A stretch of DNA of 64,000 bases from Niveibacterium sp. SC-1 (GTDB lineage Bacteria; Pseudomonadota; Gammaproteobacteria; Burkholderiales; Rhodocyclaceae): contig NZ_CP151275.1 in the NCBI RefSeq assembly GCF_038235435.1, positions 62,001 to 126,000 on the forward strand, in the 5' to 3' direction. The translations under genes were made by a program, and so were the position numbers. Below, in pieces: positions 8,547 to 17,363 of the stretch. The first letter of the stretch is position 1, and each line of letters begins with the position of its first letter. The notes beneath the pieces are model-generated. The model searched no databases and had not been told where the DNA came from. It saw only the letters and a list, made by a program, of their open reading frames with translations.

Positions 8547-10511
8547 ATGACCTACAACGAATCCTCTTTCCGCGTCCTCAAGGGCCTGGAGCCGGTGCGC
8601 AGCCGCCCCGGCATGTACACCCGCACCGACTCACCGGCGCACATCGTCCAGGAAGTCATCGACAACGCCGCCGACGAGGCGCTGGCGGGCCACGCGAAGC
8701 GGATCCACGTAGCAGCGTTCCGCGACGGCTCGATCTCGGTGACCGACGACGGCCGCGGCATTCCGGTGGGTCTGCATCCCACCGAGAACGTGCCGGTGGT
8801 GGTGCTCGCCTATACGGTGCTGCACGCGGGCGGCAAGTTCGACAAGACCTCGGGCGCCTCGGCCTATGCCTTCTCCGGCGGCCTGCACGGCGTGGGCGTG
8901 GCGGTGACCACGGCGTTGTCGACCCGGGTCGAGGTCGAGGTGCGGCGCGATGGTCGCATCACGCAGGTGACCTTTTCGGACGGCGGGCGCGAGGTCGGCG
9001 ACCTCGTGGACACCGGTCCCTGCGGCAAGCAGACCGGCACGCGCGTGCGCGTCTGGCCCGATTCCAAGTATTTTGATGCGCCGCGCGCCCCCCTGGCCGA
9101 ACTGGAGCGTCTGCTGCGCTCCAAGGCCGTACTGCTGCCCGGCATCGCGGTGACGCTGGACGTCGAACAGGCCGATGGCCAGTTCGCGCGCACGGAGTGG
9201 CAGTACCGCGACGGCCTCACCGGTTATCTCAAGGAGATGGCCGGCGGCGTCGAGCCGCTGGCACCGGTCTTCGCCGGCGAGCGCTACGCCGGCCAGGACG
9301 AGGACTTCGCGCCCGGCGAAGGTGCGGCCTGGGCCTTCGCCTGGTTCGACGGCTACGCGGGTTCCGAGTCCTATGTGAACCTGATTCCCACCGTAGCCGG
9401 TGGCACGCATGAGTCCGGCTTGCGCGGTGGCGTCTTCGAGGCGGTGAAGGCCTTCGTCGAACACCACGCGCTGCTGCCGCGCGGCGTGAAGCTGCAGCAA
9501 GAGGACGTGTGCGGGAAGATGAGCTTCCTGCTCTCGGCGCGCATCCTCGATCCGCAGTTCCAGGGCCAGGTGAAGGAAAAGCTCAACTCGCGGGAGGCGG
9601 TCAAGCTGGTGTCCACCCGAGTGACGCCGATCTTCGAGGCCTGGCTGAACCAGAACGTGGAGCAGGGCAAGGCGATTGCCGAGCTCGCGATCCGCCAGGC
9701 GCAATCGCGCCTGCGCGACGCGCAGAAAGTCGAGAAGAAGAAGTCCTCCGGCGTGGCCGTGCTGCCCGGCAAGCTCTCCGATTGCGAGAGCGAGGACATC
9801 GCCGACAACGAGATCTACCTCGTCGAAGGCGACTCGGCCGGCGGCTCGGCCAAGCTCGCGCGCAACCGCGAGACGCAGGCGATCCTGCCGCTGCGCGGCA
9901 AGGTCCAGAACGCCTGGGAGATCGACCCGGACCGGCTCTTCGCCAACGCCGAGATCCACGACGTGGCGGTCGCCCTGGGCGTGGATCCGCATGCGCCGGA
10001 GGCGCCGGATTCGGTGCTCGCCAACCTGCGCTACGGCAAGGTCGTGATCATGGCCGACGCGGATGTCGACGGCTCGCACATCCAGACCCTGCTGCTGACG
10101 CTCTTCCTGCGCCATTTCCCGCGCCTGGTGGATTCGGGCCATGTCTTCGTCGCCCTGCCGCCGCTCTACCGGGTCGACGTGCCGGCTTCCGGCAAGAAGC
10201 GCCCCGCCCGGCGTTTTTACTGCCTGGACGAGCGCGAGCTCGCCGCGGTGCGCGACCGTATGGAAAAGGAAGGCATCAAGCCCGAAGCGCTGGAGGTCGG
10301 CCGCTTCAAAGGCCTGGGCGAGATGAATCCCGACCAGCTCAAGGAAACCGCGATGGACCCCGCCACCCGCCGCGTGCTGCCGGTGAGCGTGGAGAGCGAG
10401 GCGTTGGTCGCAACCCGCGAGCTCTTCGATCTGCTGATGGGCAAGGGCGAGGCCTCCAGCCGGCGTGCCTGGATGGAAGCCAAGGGCAACCTGGTCGAGG
10501 CCGACCTCTAG
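8547..10511 (+). CDS. parE: DNA topoisomerase IV subunit B
   Basis: A 654-residue GHKL ATPase subunit that with ParC unlinks daughter chromosomes. The N-terminal RSRPGMYT, the ATP-site Asn in EVIDNAADEALAG, the DDGRGIPVG loop and GGLHGVGVAV glycine loop are all intact. The Toprim half has EGDSAGGSAK (about residue 427) and DADVDGSHI. The C-terminus has GRFKGLGEMNPDQL, typical of type IIA topoisomerase B subunits. It is called ParE rather than GyrB because of its shorter length (GyrB of betaproteobacteria is usually about 800 residues) and the parC gene in the same region. The ATG at 8547 gives the usual start near the conserved SSFRVLKGLEPVR. A strong terminator follows. Confidence 0.93.
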   Translation: MTYNESSFRVLKGLEPVRSRPGMYTRTDSPAHIVQEVIDNAADEALAGHAKRIHVAAFRDGSISVTDDGRGIPVGLHPTENVPVVVLAYTVLHAGGKFDKTSGASAYAFSGGLHGVGVAVTTALSTRVEVEVRRDGRITQVTFSDGGREVGDLVDTGPCGKQTGTRVRVWPDSKYFDAPRAPLAELERLLRSKAVLLPGIAVTLDVEQADGQFARTEWQYRDGLTGYLKEMAGGVEPLAPVFAGERYAGQDEDFAPGEGAAWAFAWFDGYAGSESYVNLIPTVAGGTHESGLRGGVFEAVKAFVEHHALLPRGVKLQQEDVCGKMSFLLSARILDPQFQGQVKEKLNSREAVKLVSTRVTPIFEAWLNQNVEQGKAIAELAIRQAQSRLRDAQKVEKKKSSGVAVLPGKLSDCESEDIADNEIYLVEGDSAGGSAKLARNRETQAILPLRGKVQNAWEIDPDRLFANAEIHDVAVALGVDPHAPEAPDSVLANLRYGKVVIMADADVDGSHIQTLLLTLFLRHFPRLVDSGHVFVALPPLYRVDVPASGKKRPARRFYCLDERELAAVRDRMEKEGIKPEALEVGRFKGLGEMNPDQLKETAMDPATRRVLPVSVESEALVATRELFDLLMGKGEASSRRAWMEAKGNLVEADL

Positions 10512-10535
10512 TCCCGGTTGGGTCGACGTCACACG

Positions 10536-10579
10536 AAAAGCCGCGAGGCGCCCGTAACGGCGCCTCGCGGCTTTTCATT
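10536..10579 (+). terminator. Rho-independent terminator of parE
   Basis: A 17-bp perfect stem (10536-10552 with 10559-10575) around a CGTAAC loop, ending in TTTT and followed by CATTTTT. The AAAA/TTTT ends are part of the stem, so it may also act weakly on the minus-strand operon converging from the right. Confidence 0.88.
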
Positions 10580-10617
10580 TTTCCATTCCTGCCGACGGTT
10601 TTTGCCGGCACGCGGAC

Positions 10618-10935
10618 TCAGGCCAGCGGCGGGCGCTGGGTCTCCGGTTCCGGCAGGTCGCCCTCGCCGCGATCCGGTTTGCGCTCCTTCTCCGCGTCAG
10701 GCAACTTGATTGCGTCCGGTGGGTCCATCTCCGGTCGGAAAGGCGGTTTCACCGGTGGCTCATGCGTCACGTCGGGCCCTGCCGGTGGTGTGCGGACATC
10801 CGGCTCGGGCGGGACGGGCACTTCCTTGTCGGGCTGGGGGACGCCATCCACCGGGTCGATCTGGCCATTGCCCGGTGCGGGCATTGGCGGGACGTCGTGC
10901 GTCTGCGAGCCCTCCGGGCCGATGCTGGTGCTCAT
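10618..10935 (-). CDS. Small proline-rich acidic protein, unknown function
   Basis: A 105-residue protein with no recognisable domain, no signal peptide and no membrane segment. It is full of Pro, Asp, Glu and Val-Pro-Pro repeats (for example VPVPPEPDVRTPP) and is predicted to be disordered. It starts nine bases after the stop of the 26-residue membrane peptide gene, with GAGGA about 8 bases before its ATG, so the two form one coupled unit. Codon use looks like the neighbours. A second small acidic disordered protein with a similar MST start is at 60110-60355. Function is not known. Confidence 0.6.
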   Translation of the reverse strand: MSTSIGPEGSQTHDVPPMPAPGNGQIDPVDGVPQPDKEVPVPPEPDVRTPPAGPDVTHEPPVKPPFRPEMDPPDAIKLPDAEKERKPDRGEGDLPEPETQRPPLA

Positions 10936-10944
10936 GCCCCGTCC

Positions 10945-11025
10945 TCAGTGGCCGAAGAAGAAATAGATGATGACCAGCACGAGGGCCGGTACGCCCAATA
11001 GCCATGCGATGAAGTACTTGCCCAT
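10945..11025 (-). CDS. 26-residue single-helix membrane peptide
   Basis: A 27-codon frame with a clear ribosome-binding site, GGAAGGAGA, six bases before the ATG. The product starts MGKYFIAWLLG, continues as a hydrophobic run (VPALVLVIIYFFF) and ends GH, which is one transmembrane helix filling almost the whole peptide. Tight coupling to the proline-rich gene downstream supports real translation. Very short hydrophobic peptides like this are usually inner-membrane modulators of larger complexes; the partner is unknown. An automatic caller would usually miss it because of its length. Confidence 0.65.
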   Translation of the reverse strand: MGKYFIAWLLGVPALVLVIIYFFFGH

Positions 11026-11213
11026 GATTGTCTCCTTCCACCGAGGTGGCTTTGTTCATGGGCGCCAGACTATGCGTGCGGGCTTGCCGGCAAAGCCGGC
11101 CCGGCGGCCGCGGCGGCGTAGGCGGTCGACGGCTTCGCTGTCGGCCAAGACCGACATTCAAGCTGCGCCATGCGGGCGCCGATATCCCTGTCGTCGTCCT
11201 TGGTGAGCCCGCG

Positions 11214-12878
11214 ATGCGCCTGCCCCCTTTCGTAAGCAGCTTCCGTTTCCGCGCCACCCTGCTGTTCGCCGTGCTGGCCATGGTGACGGCCTTCGCGCTG
11301 TCGGCGGTGCTGGGCAATATGCTGTCCCAGCGCCTCCTGCAGGATCAGGGGGACCGGATCGCCACGCTTGCGCGCAACACCGCCACGGTCTTCGCCGACG
11401 GCTTGGCGGAGCGCTTGCGCGAGGTCCAGCTGCTGGCCGAAAACGAGGCCCTGCGCGCGGGCGCCTTCGACGACGCGCATGTTGGTCGCATGCTCGGGCG
11501 CATGCTCGAGACCCGGCCCAACTACCAGTGGATCGGCATTGCGGATACGCAGGGCACCGTGCGCGTGGCGACCGGCAACATGCTGGTCGGGCGCGACGTC
11601 TCCGAGCGGCCCTGGTTCAAGACCGGCCTCGAGAAGTCGAGCGCCGGCGATGTGCACGAAGCCAAGCTGCTGGCCAAGCTCCTGCCGCAACCGGCGTCCG
11701 GCGAGCCGCTGCGCTTCGTGGACTACGCCGCACCGGTCATGGATCTGGAGGGCCGACGCATCGGCGTGCTCGGCGTCCATGCGAGCTGGGACTGGGCCCG
11801 CGAGGTCGCGAGCAGCATGTTGCCGGCGGGGGCGCAGCGCCAGCGCGTCGAGATTCTCGTGCTCGATCGCGAGGGCAACGTCATCTACCCCGGCCAGAGC
11901 CAGGACAAGATCGGCGCGAGCGCCGCCGCGCCCGGAACGGTGAGCTGGACCGCCGGCAGCGACTACCTCGCTGCACGTGCCATGCTGCCGATCCGCCGCG
12001 CGGGGACGGACCTGGGCTGGTCCGTGGTGGTGCGCCAGCCGCTCGCAAGCGCGCTGGAGGTGGCGATGCATGCGCGCCGCACCGCACTCCTCGCCGGCAG
12101 CGTCGCCGGCCTGTGCTTCGCGGTGCTGGCCTGGCTGGTCGCGGGTTACCTGGGCGCACCGCTGAGCGCCATCGCCCGCGCCGCGCGCGCCATCCAGCAG
12201 GGCGACACGGACAGCGAGATCCCGCGCACTGGCCACGGCCTGGAGCTGGATCGGCTGAGCGAAGCCCTGCGCGGCATGACCGCCAGCCTCAAGGAGCGGG
12301 AGTCGGCCTTGCAGCGCGCCAATGAAACCCTGGAGTCGCGGGTGCGCGAACGCACGGTCGAACTGCAACGCGCCAATGCCGAACTCGACAAGCTGGCACG
12401 CCGCGACCCGCTGACCGGCGCCTGCAATCGCCGCGCGGCCGATGAAGCGCTGGCGCAGCAGGCCGAGCGCTTCCGGCGCGGCGCGCGCGGCGCGGTGGTC
12501 CTGCTCGCGGACATCGACTTCTTCAAGCAGGTCAATGACGTGCACGGCCATGCGGTCGGCGACAGCGCGCTGCGACATGTGGCGGGCACGCTGATGGCGC
12601 TGCTGCGCGGTATCGACCTCGTCGTCCGCTTCGGCGGCGAGGAGTTCCTGGTGCTCTTGCCCGAGACCGATCTGGCTGGTGGCCGCGAAGTCGCCGAGCG
12701 ACTGCGTGCGGCGATCGAATCCCGGCCGCCTGCACCGCTGGAAGTGCTGACGCTTTCGATCGGCGTGGCGGCGCTCGCAGACCAGGTCGATGCTGCCCTG
12801 GCGAACGCTGACAAGGCGCTCTACGCCGCCAAGCAGGCCGGCCGCAACCGCGTGGTCGCAGCCGGGGAGGGCGCCTGA
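11214..12878 (+). CDS. Membrane diguanylate cyclase (Cache-HAMP-GGDEF)
   Basis: A 554-residue protein making c-di-GMP from two GTP. One membrane helix lies at about residues 10-33, a periplasmic Cache-type sensor from about 35 to 285 (with NYQWIGIADTQG and FVDYAAPV, typical of dCache_1), a second helix at about 290-312, then HAMP and a coiled coil (RVRERTVELQRANAEL). The GGDEF domain has DPLTGACNRRA, the active-site GGEEF at 474-478, and an inhibitory site RGID at 465-468 with the usual five-residue gap, so product inhibition is likely. The ATG at 11214 puts the first helix at the N-terminus; in-frame starts further upstream would add about 60 unlikely residues. It is divergent from the membrane peptide operon. 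Confidence 0.9.
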   Translation: MRLPPFVSSFRFRATLLFAVLAMVTAFALSAVLGNMLSQRLLQDQGDRIATLARNTATVFADGLAERLREVQLLAENEALRAGAFDDAHVGRMLGRMLETRPNYQWIGIADTQGTVRVATGNMLVGRDVSERPWFKTGLEKSSAGDVHEAKLLAKLLPQPASGEPLRFVDYAAPVMDLEGRRIGVLGVHASWDWAREVASSMLPAGAQRQRVEILVLDREGNVIYPGQSQDKIGASAAAPGTVSWTAGSDYLAARAMLPIRRAGTDLGWSVVVRQPLASALEVAMHARRTALLAGSVAGLCFAVLAWLVAGYLGAPLSAIARAARAIQQGDTDSEIPRTGHGLELDRLSEALRGMTASLKERESALQRANETLESRVRERTVELQRANAELDKLARRDPLTGACNRRAADEALAQQAERFRRGARGAVVLLADIDFFKQVNDVHGHAVGDSALRHVAGTLMALLRGIDLVVRFGGEEFLVLLPETDLAGGREVAERLRAAIESRPPAPLEVLTLSIGVAALADQVDAALANADKALYAAKQAGRNRVVAAGEGA

Positions 12879-12908
12879 CGCAGCGCCTGGGGCTGTATCA
12901 GTTGAGAC

Positions 12909-13670
12909 TTACCCGCCCGGTGGCGTGTGATGCAGCTGCACCGGCCGTGCAAGCTTGCTGCGCAGCCGGATGTTGATCATCTCCACCACGATGGAGAAGG
13001 CCATCGCGAAGTAGATGTAGCCCTTGGGGACATGCGTGTCGAAGCCCTCGGCGATCAGGGTCACGCCCACCAGCACGAGGAAGGACAGGGCCAGCATCTT
13101 CACGGTCGGATGGCGGTCCACGAAATCGCCGATCGGCTTGGCCGCGACCATCATCACCCCCACCGCGATCACGATGGCCAGCGCCATCACCGCAAGCTGG
13201 TTGGCCAGCCCCACGGCGGTGATCACCGAGTCGAGCGAGAAGACGATGTCGATGATCGCGATCTGGATCAGCGTGCCGACGAAGCTCACGCTGCGCGGGA
13301 CGCTACCCGCCTCTTCCTCTGCGCCTTCCAGCGAATTGTGGATCTCGTGCACGCTCTTCCACAAAAGGAAAAGGCCCCCGCCGATCAGGATGAAGTCGCG
13401 GCCAGAGATGTCCTGGCTGACCACCGTCACCAGCGGTGACGTCAGCCGCATGATCCAGGCGAGCGAGGCCAGCAGCGCAATCCGCGTGCCCATCGCCAGC
13501 AAGAGGCCAAGCCGGCGGCCGATGTCGCGCTGCGCCTCGGGCAGTCGCCCGACCAGGATCGAGATGAAGATGATGTTGTCGATCCCGAGCACGATCTCCA
13601 GGGCCGTGAGCGTGGCAAGCGCCACCCAGGCATTGGGATCGGCGATCCAGGAGAAGTCGAGGAGGTTCAT
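12909..13670 (-). CDS. TerC family integral membrane protein
   Basis: A 253-residue protein with about seven membrane helices. The conserved TerC acidic motifs are present: LEIVLGIDNIIF near residue 25-36 and IDIVFSLDSVITAVG in the second half. The family includes TerC (tellurite resistance) and Mn2+/Ca2+ exporters such as Alx/MntX; the acidic residues in the helices probably bind the cation. Short length and lack of a CBS/CorC tail place it in the small TerC/YjbE-like group. There is no room for a yybP-ykoY riboswitch before it: only 63 bases separate its start from the next gene's stop. Confidence 0.88.
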   Translation of the reverse strand: MNLLDFSWIADPNAWVALATLTALEIVLGIDNIIFISILVGRLPEAQRDIGRRLGLLLAMGTRIALLASLAWIMRLTSPLVTVVSQDISGRDFILIGGGLFLLWKSVHEIHNSLEGAEEEAGSVPRSVSFVGTLIQIAIIDIVFSLDSVITAVGLANQLAVMALAIVIAVGVMMVAAKPIGDFVDRHPTVKMLALSFLVLVGVTLIAEGFDTHVPKGYIYFAMAFSIVVEMINIRLRSKLARPVQLHHTPPGG

Positions 13671-13733
13671 GGCGGCACGGCCCGGAAGAGGGAGTGCGCA
13701 TTATGGCGGCCGACCCCGCCGCCGCAAATGGCC

Positions 13734-14120
13734 TCAGCCCTGGTGGAACACCGCCTCGATGTTGTAGCCGTCCGGGTCGAACACGAAAGCGGCGTAGTAG
13801 CGGGCGTGGTAGTTCGGGCGCAGGCCCGGTGCGCCGTTGTCGCGGCCGCCTGCAGCGAGTGCCGCTGTGTAGAAGGCGTCGACCGCGGCGCGCGATTCTG
13901 CCGTGAAGGCCACGTGCACCCGCGGCGTCATCACTTCGCCTTCGTGTATCCAGAAGTCGCCGCCAGGGTCGGCGTTCACATCGAGGCCCGGCGTGGTGCC
14001 CAGGCCCACTGCGGTACCGAAGTCACGCAGGACGCTGTAGCCGAGGACGGCCAGTGTCTTTTCGTAGAAGCCGCGGCTCACCGCGATGTCGGAAACGGAA
14101 ATGCCGGTGTGATCGATCAT
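13734..14120 (-). CDS. VOC family (glyoxalase-like) protein
   Basis: A 128-residue protein with two beta-alpha-beta-beta-beta halves. It begins MIDHTGISVSDIAVSRGFYEK (His4 as first metal ligand), has HVAFTAESRAAVDAFY in the middle (second His) and ends with AAFVFDPDGYNIEAVFHQG, where the Glu is the usual last metal ligand. Members bind a divalent metal and act as lyases, isomerases, dioxygenases or antibiotic-binding proteins. No neighbour points to a substrate. Confidence 0.85.
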   Translation of the reverse strand: MIDHTGISVSDIAVSRGFYEKTLAVLGYSVLRDFGTAVGLGTTPGLDVNADPGGDFWIHEGEVMTPRVHVAFTAESRAAVDAFYTAALAAGGRDNGAPGLRPNYHARYYAAFVFDPDGYNIEAVFHQG

Positions 14121-14162
14121 GGTCCGGGCCAGGCGAGTGAAGGGAATTTCAGCCTAGACCAT

Positions 14163-14191
14163 GACGCGCGCGGTCCGGTACCGCGCGCGTC
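14163..14191. terminator. Strong GC hairpin, possible terminator or mRNA stabiliser
   Basis: An 11-bp perfect stem, GACGCGCGCGG (14163-14173) with CCGCGCGCGTC (14181-14191), around a 7-base loop. It lies 10 bases downstream of the Fsr-like gene stop on the minus strand. There is no T-run, so it is not a classic intrinsic terminator. Confidence 0.45.
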
Positions 14192-14200
14192 AAAGGTGTG

Positions 14201-15406
14201 TCAGCGCCTGCGCCGCAGGTCGGGCAGGAACACCGTGAGCAAGCCGATGAGCGGCAGGTATGCGCAGATGTCATAGACGAAGGCCACGCCGCGCACATCC
14301 GCCACCTTGCCCAGCACCGCCGCACCCAGCCCGCCCATGCCGAAGGCGAAGCCGAAGAACAGGCCCGAGACCATGCCCACCTTGCCGGGTATCAGCTCCT
14401 GCGCGAACACCAGGATCGCCGAGAAGGCCGAGGCGAGGACGAAGCCGATGATGACGCTCAGGATGCCGGTCCACATCAGGTTGGCGTGCGGCAGCGCGAG
14501 CGTGAAGGGTGCGGCGCCCAGGATGGAGAACCAGATCACCCGCTTGCGCCCGATGCGGTCGCCGATCGGTCCGCCCAACACCGTGCCCGCCGCCACCGCG
14601 AAGAGGAAGGCGAACAGATGCAGCTGGGCCGCTTCGACCGGCAGCTGGAACTTCTCGATCAGGTAAAAGGTGTAGTAGCTCTGCAGGCTCGCGAGATAGA
14701 AGTATTTGGAGAAGATCAGCAGCATCAGCACGGCCATCGACACCAGCACGGTGCGGCGCGGCAGCGGATTCGCGGCGGCCTGCGCACGCGCCTTGCGCCC
14801 ATGGTGCTGAAGTTCGGCGCGATACCAGCGGCCGATCTGCCACAGCACGCCGATGGCCAGCAGGGCCGCCAGCGAGAACACGGAGACGCTGTGCTGTCCG
14901 TGCGGCATGACGATCCACGCGGCCAATAGCGGTCCCATCGCGCTGCCGGCATTGCCGCCGACCTGGAAGATCGACTGCGCGAGGCCGTGGCGGCCGCCCG
15001 AGGCCATGCGCGCGACGCGCGAGGATTCCGGATGGAAGATCGAGGAGCCCGTGCCGACCAGGGCCGAGGCCAGCAGCAACACGCCGAAGCTGGGCGCGAA
15101 GGCCAGCACCAGCAGGCCGACCAGGGTGAAGCCCATGCCGAGGGCCAGCGACCAGGACTTGGGATGCTTGTCCGTGTAGGCGCCTACCAGCGGCTGTAGC
15201 AGCGAGGCGGTGATCTGGTAGGTCAGCGTGATCAGGCCGATCTGGGTGAAGCTCAGCGCGAAGCTGCCCTTGAGCAGCGGATAGATCGACAGGATCAGCG
15301 ACTGGATCATGTCGTTGAGAAAGTGCGCGAAGCTGATCGCGCCGAGGACGCGGAAACGCGTCGGATCCGCGGCGCCGGCGGGCGCGCGGGCGGTGGCAGT
15401 GTTCAT
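14201..15406 (-). CDS. MFS exporter, fosmidomycin-resistance (Fsr) type
   Basis: A 401-residue major facilitator with 12 predicted helices. The N-terminal ISFAHFLNDMIQSLILSIYP is highly characteristic of Fsr, as are GTGSSIFHPESSRVARMASG and the FQVGGNAGSAMGPLLAA segment. The loop 2-3 signature (GAYTDKHPKSW) and the second-half GGPIGDRIGRKRVIW are in place. Fsr proteins pump out fosmidomycin and some other small molecules using the proton gradient. A divergent AraC-type regulator is next to it, which suggests inducible expression. Confidence 0.88.
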   Translation of the reverse strand: MNTATARAPAGAADPTRFRVLGAISFAHFLNDMIQSLILSIYPLLKGSFALSFTQIGLITLTYQITASLLQPLVGAYTDKHPKSWSLALGMGFTLVGLLVLAFAPSFGVLLLASALVGTGSSIFHPESSRVARMASGGRHGLAQSIFQVGGNAGSAMGPLLAAWIVMPHGQHSVSVFSLAALLAIGVLWQIGRWYRAELQHHGRKARAQAAANPLPRRTVLVSMAVLMLLIFSKYFYLASLQSYYTFYLIEKFQLPVEAAQLHLFAFLFAVAAGTVLGGPIGDRIGRKRVIWFSILGAAPFTLALPHANLMWTGILSVIIGFVLASAFSAILVFAQELIPGKVGMVSGLFFGFAFGMGGLGAAVLGKVADVRGVAFVYDICAYLPLIGLLTVFLPDLRRRR

Positions 15407-15476
15407 GAGGGTCTCTCGTTTCCTCGAAATGGGAAGCTGGGAGCCTCGATCCTAGGCTTGCGCGCCGAGACCGTCC

Positions 15477-15503
15477 TGCGAAAATACGACCACATATTCC
15501 GCA
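15477..15503. promoter_or_regulatory. Imperfect inverted repeat in the Fsr-AraC intergenic region
   Basis: TGCGAAAATA (15477-15486) faces TATTCCGCA (15495-15503), an imperfect repeat in an AT-richer patch within the 130 bases between the divergent exporter and regulator. It is a plausible operator for the AraC protein. The ACATATTCC part could serve as a -10 for either side. Confidence 0.35.
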
Positions 15504-15536
15504 AAACGGACATCCCCGCTGTTTCTCTCCACGCCC

Positions 15537-16310
15537 ATGCCTCTCATCCATCGGCCCCAGGTCGCCCAGTTCGACCGCAGCGAACTACCGGTCACCGCCC
15601 TGGCGGTGGACTACGCCGCAGGCGACGAGACCGCGCTGCATGAGCATCCGCACGCCCAGTTGCTGCATGCGGAACACGGCGTGATGGTGGTCAGCACCGA
15701 GCACGGCCAATGGGTCGTGCCGCCGACCCGCGGCCTCTGGATGCCCGCCGGCATGCCGCACGCCGTGCGCATGGTCGGCCCGGTGCGCATGCGCACCGCC
15801 TTCGTGAGGCCGGATGCCGCAGACGAGCTGCCGCAGGACTGCGCCGTGCTCGTGATCTCGCCACTGATGCGCGAACTGATCCTTGCCGCGATCGAGGTCC
15901 AGCTGCCCTATCCGGCCGATTCCCGCGACGGCCGCCTGATGCGTCTCCTGCTCGACGAGATCAAGACCTCGCAGACCCTGCCGCTGCACCTGCCGCGGCC
16001 CGAGGACCGGCGCCTGCTCAAGGTCTGTGACGCGTTGCTGGCGCAGCCGGACGACACCCGCTCGGTGCAGGACTGGGCCGCGCTCGCCGACATGGATGCG
16101 CGCACCCTGCAACGCCGGTTTGCGCGCGAGACCGGCATGCGCTTTGGTCAGTGGCGGCAGCAGGCACGCCTCTTGATCGCCCTGCAGCGTCTCGCCGCGG
16201 GCGATCGCGTCATCCAGGTGGCGCTGGACCTGGGCTACAGCAGCCCGGGTGCCTTCGCGACCATGTTCAAGCGCCAGTTTGGCGTGAGCCCCTCGGCCTA
16301 CTTTCGCTGA
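15537..16310 (+). CDS. AraC-family regulator with N-terminal cupin
   Basis: A 257-residue regulator. The first half is a small cupin (HEHPHAQLLHAEHGVMVV and WMPAGMPHAVRM, with several His), the ligand-binding or dimerisation part. The second half (about 160-257) has two helix-turn-helix motifs, with MDARTLQRRFARETGMRFGQW and VALDLGYSSPGAFATMFKRQFGVSPSAYFR, the AraC signature. It is divergent from the Fsr-like exporter and probably controls it, as cupin-AraC/MFS pairs often do. The inducer is unknown. Confidence 0.87.
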   Translation: MPLIHRPQVAQFDRSELPVTALAVDYAAGDETALHEHPHAQLLHAEHGVMVVSTEHGQWVVPPTRGLWMPAGMPHAVRMVGPVRMRTAFVRPDAADELPQDCAVLVISPLMRELILAAIEVQLPYPADSRDGRLMRLLLDEIKTSQTLPLHLPRPEDRRLLKVCDALLAQPDDTRSVQDWAALADMDARTLQRRFARETGMRFGQWRQQARLLIALQRLAAGDRVIQVALDLGYSSPGAFATMFKRQFGVSPSAYFR

Positions 16311-16473
16311 GCCCCCGATCGCGCAACACCGGGTGTGGCTTCGCACACCCCGCAGGCGGCACTCTGGGCTAGGCTGCGGATATGTGACGGCGCGATGACA
16401 CGCCGCTCGCGTTTTTGCATCACCACCAGGAAGCCGGCGCCCGGCGCCGGCCTACGCCGAAAGGGAGGCAGAC

Positions 16474-17328
16474 GTGTTGCATGCAGCGAAAGAAGGTGGA
16501 CGGAGCGCCGGCGGCAAGAAGTCGGGCGGCGCGCCAGGCGAACAAAGGCGCGATGAACAAAAGCGCATGGGCGACAAAGGCTACGACAAGGCGCTGCGCG
16601 AGCTGCATGTGGAGCTCGTGAAGCTGCAGCGCTGGGTCCAGCACAAGGGGCTCAAGGTGTGCATCGTCTTCGAGGGCCGTGACGGCGCCGGCAAGGGCGG
16701 CACCATCAAGGCCATCACCGAGCGGGTCAGTCCGCGCGTCTTCCGCGTCGTGGCGCTGCCCGCGCCGACCGAGCGCGAGAAGAGCCAGATGTACATGCAG
16801 CGTTATGTGAGCCACCTGCCCGCGGCGGGCGAGATCGTGATCTTCGATCGCAGCTGGTACAACCGTGCCGGCGTCGAGCGGGTGATGGGCTTCTGCACGC
16901 CGGAGCAGGTCAAGAAGTTCCTCGACGCTGCGCCCATGTTCGAGAAGGCCATGGTCGATTCGGGCGTCATCCTGCTCAAGTACTGGCTGGAAGTGAGTCC
17001 GGAAGAGCAGGAGCGGCGCCTCCTCGGCCGCATCAACGACGGCCGCAAGATCTGGAAACTCTCGCCGATGGACGTGAAATCCTTCGATCGCTGGGACGAC
17101 TACACCCGCGCCCGCGACGACATGTTCTCCGCCACCGACACCGCCTGGGCGCCCTGGTTCGTGGCGCGCTCCGAGGACAAGAAGCGGGTGCGCCTGAACA
17201 TCATCCAGCATCTGCTGAAACAGGTGCCCTACAAGGACCTGCCGGTGGAGAAGGTCAAGTTCCCCAAGCGCAAGATCAAGCGCGAGACTGCCGAGCATCC
17301 CTTCAAGTACGTCGCCGAAACCTTCTGA
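16474..17328 (+). CDS. ppk2: Polyphosphate kinase 2
   Basis: A 284-residue single-domain PPK2, which moves phosphate between polyphosphate and nucleotides. The start is GTG at 16474, with AGGGAGG six bases upstream. An N-terminal charged Gly/Lys tail precedes the core. Walker A is GRDGAGKGG (68-76), the lid and Walker B regions are RYVSHLPAAGEIVIFDRSWYNR, followed by GVERVMGFC and the DDY motif. The C-terminal LPVEKVKFPKRKIK is family-typical. One-domain class I enzymes usually phosphorylate NDPs; whether ADP or GDP is preferred cannot be seen. A terminator follows. Confidence 0.9.
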   Translation: MLHAAKEGGRSAGGKKSGGAPGEQRRDEQKRMGDKGYDKALRELHVELVKLQRWVQHKGLKVCIVFEGRDGAGKGGTIKAITERVSPRVFRVVALPAPTEREKSQMYMQRYVSHLPAAGEIVIFDRSWYNRAGVERVMGFCTPEQVKKFLDAAPMFEKAMVDSGVILLKYWLEVSPEEQERRLLGRINDGRKIWKLSPMDVKSFDRWDDYTRARDDMFSATDTAWAPWFVARSEDKKRVRLNIIQHLLKQVPYKDLPVEKVKFPKRKIKRETAEHPFKYVAETF

Positions 17329-17363
17329 GCAACGCCGACCGCCCTCGTGGCGGTCATGCGCCG

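Noticed and set aside
13671..13733. A yybP-ykoY Mn2+ riboswitch before the TerC gene
   Set aside because: The gap is only 63 bases, too short for the element, and the signature loops are not seen.
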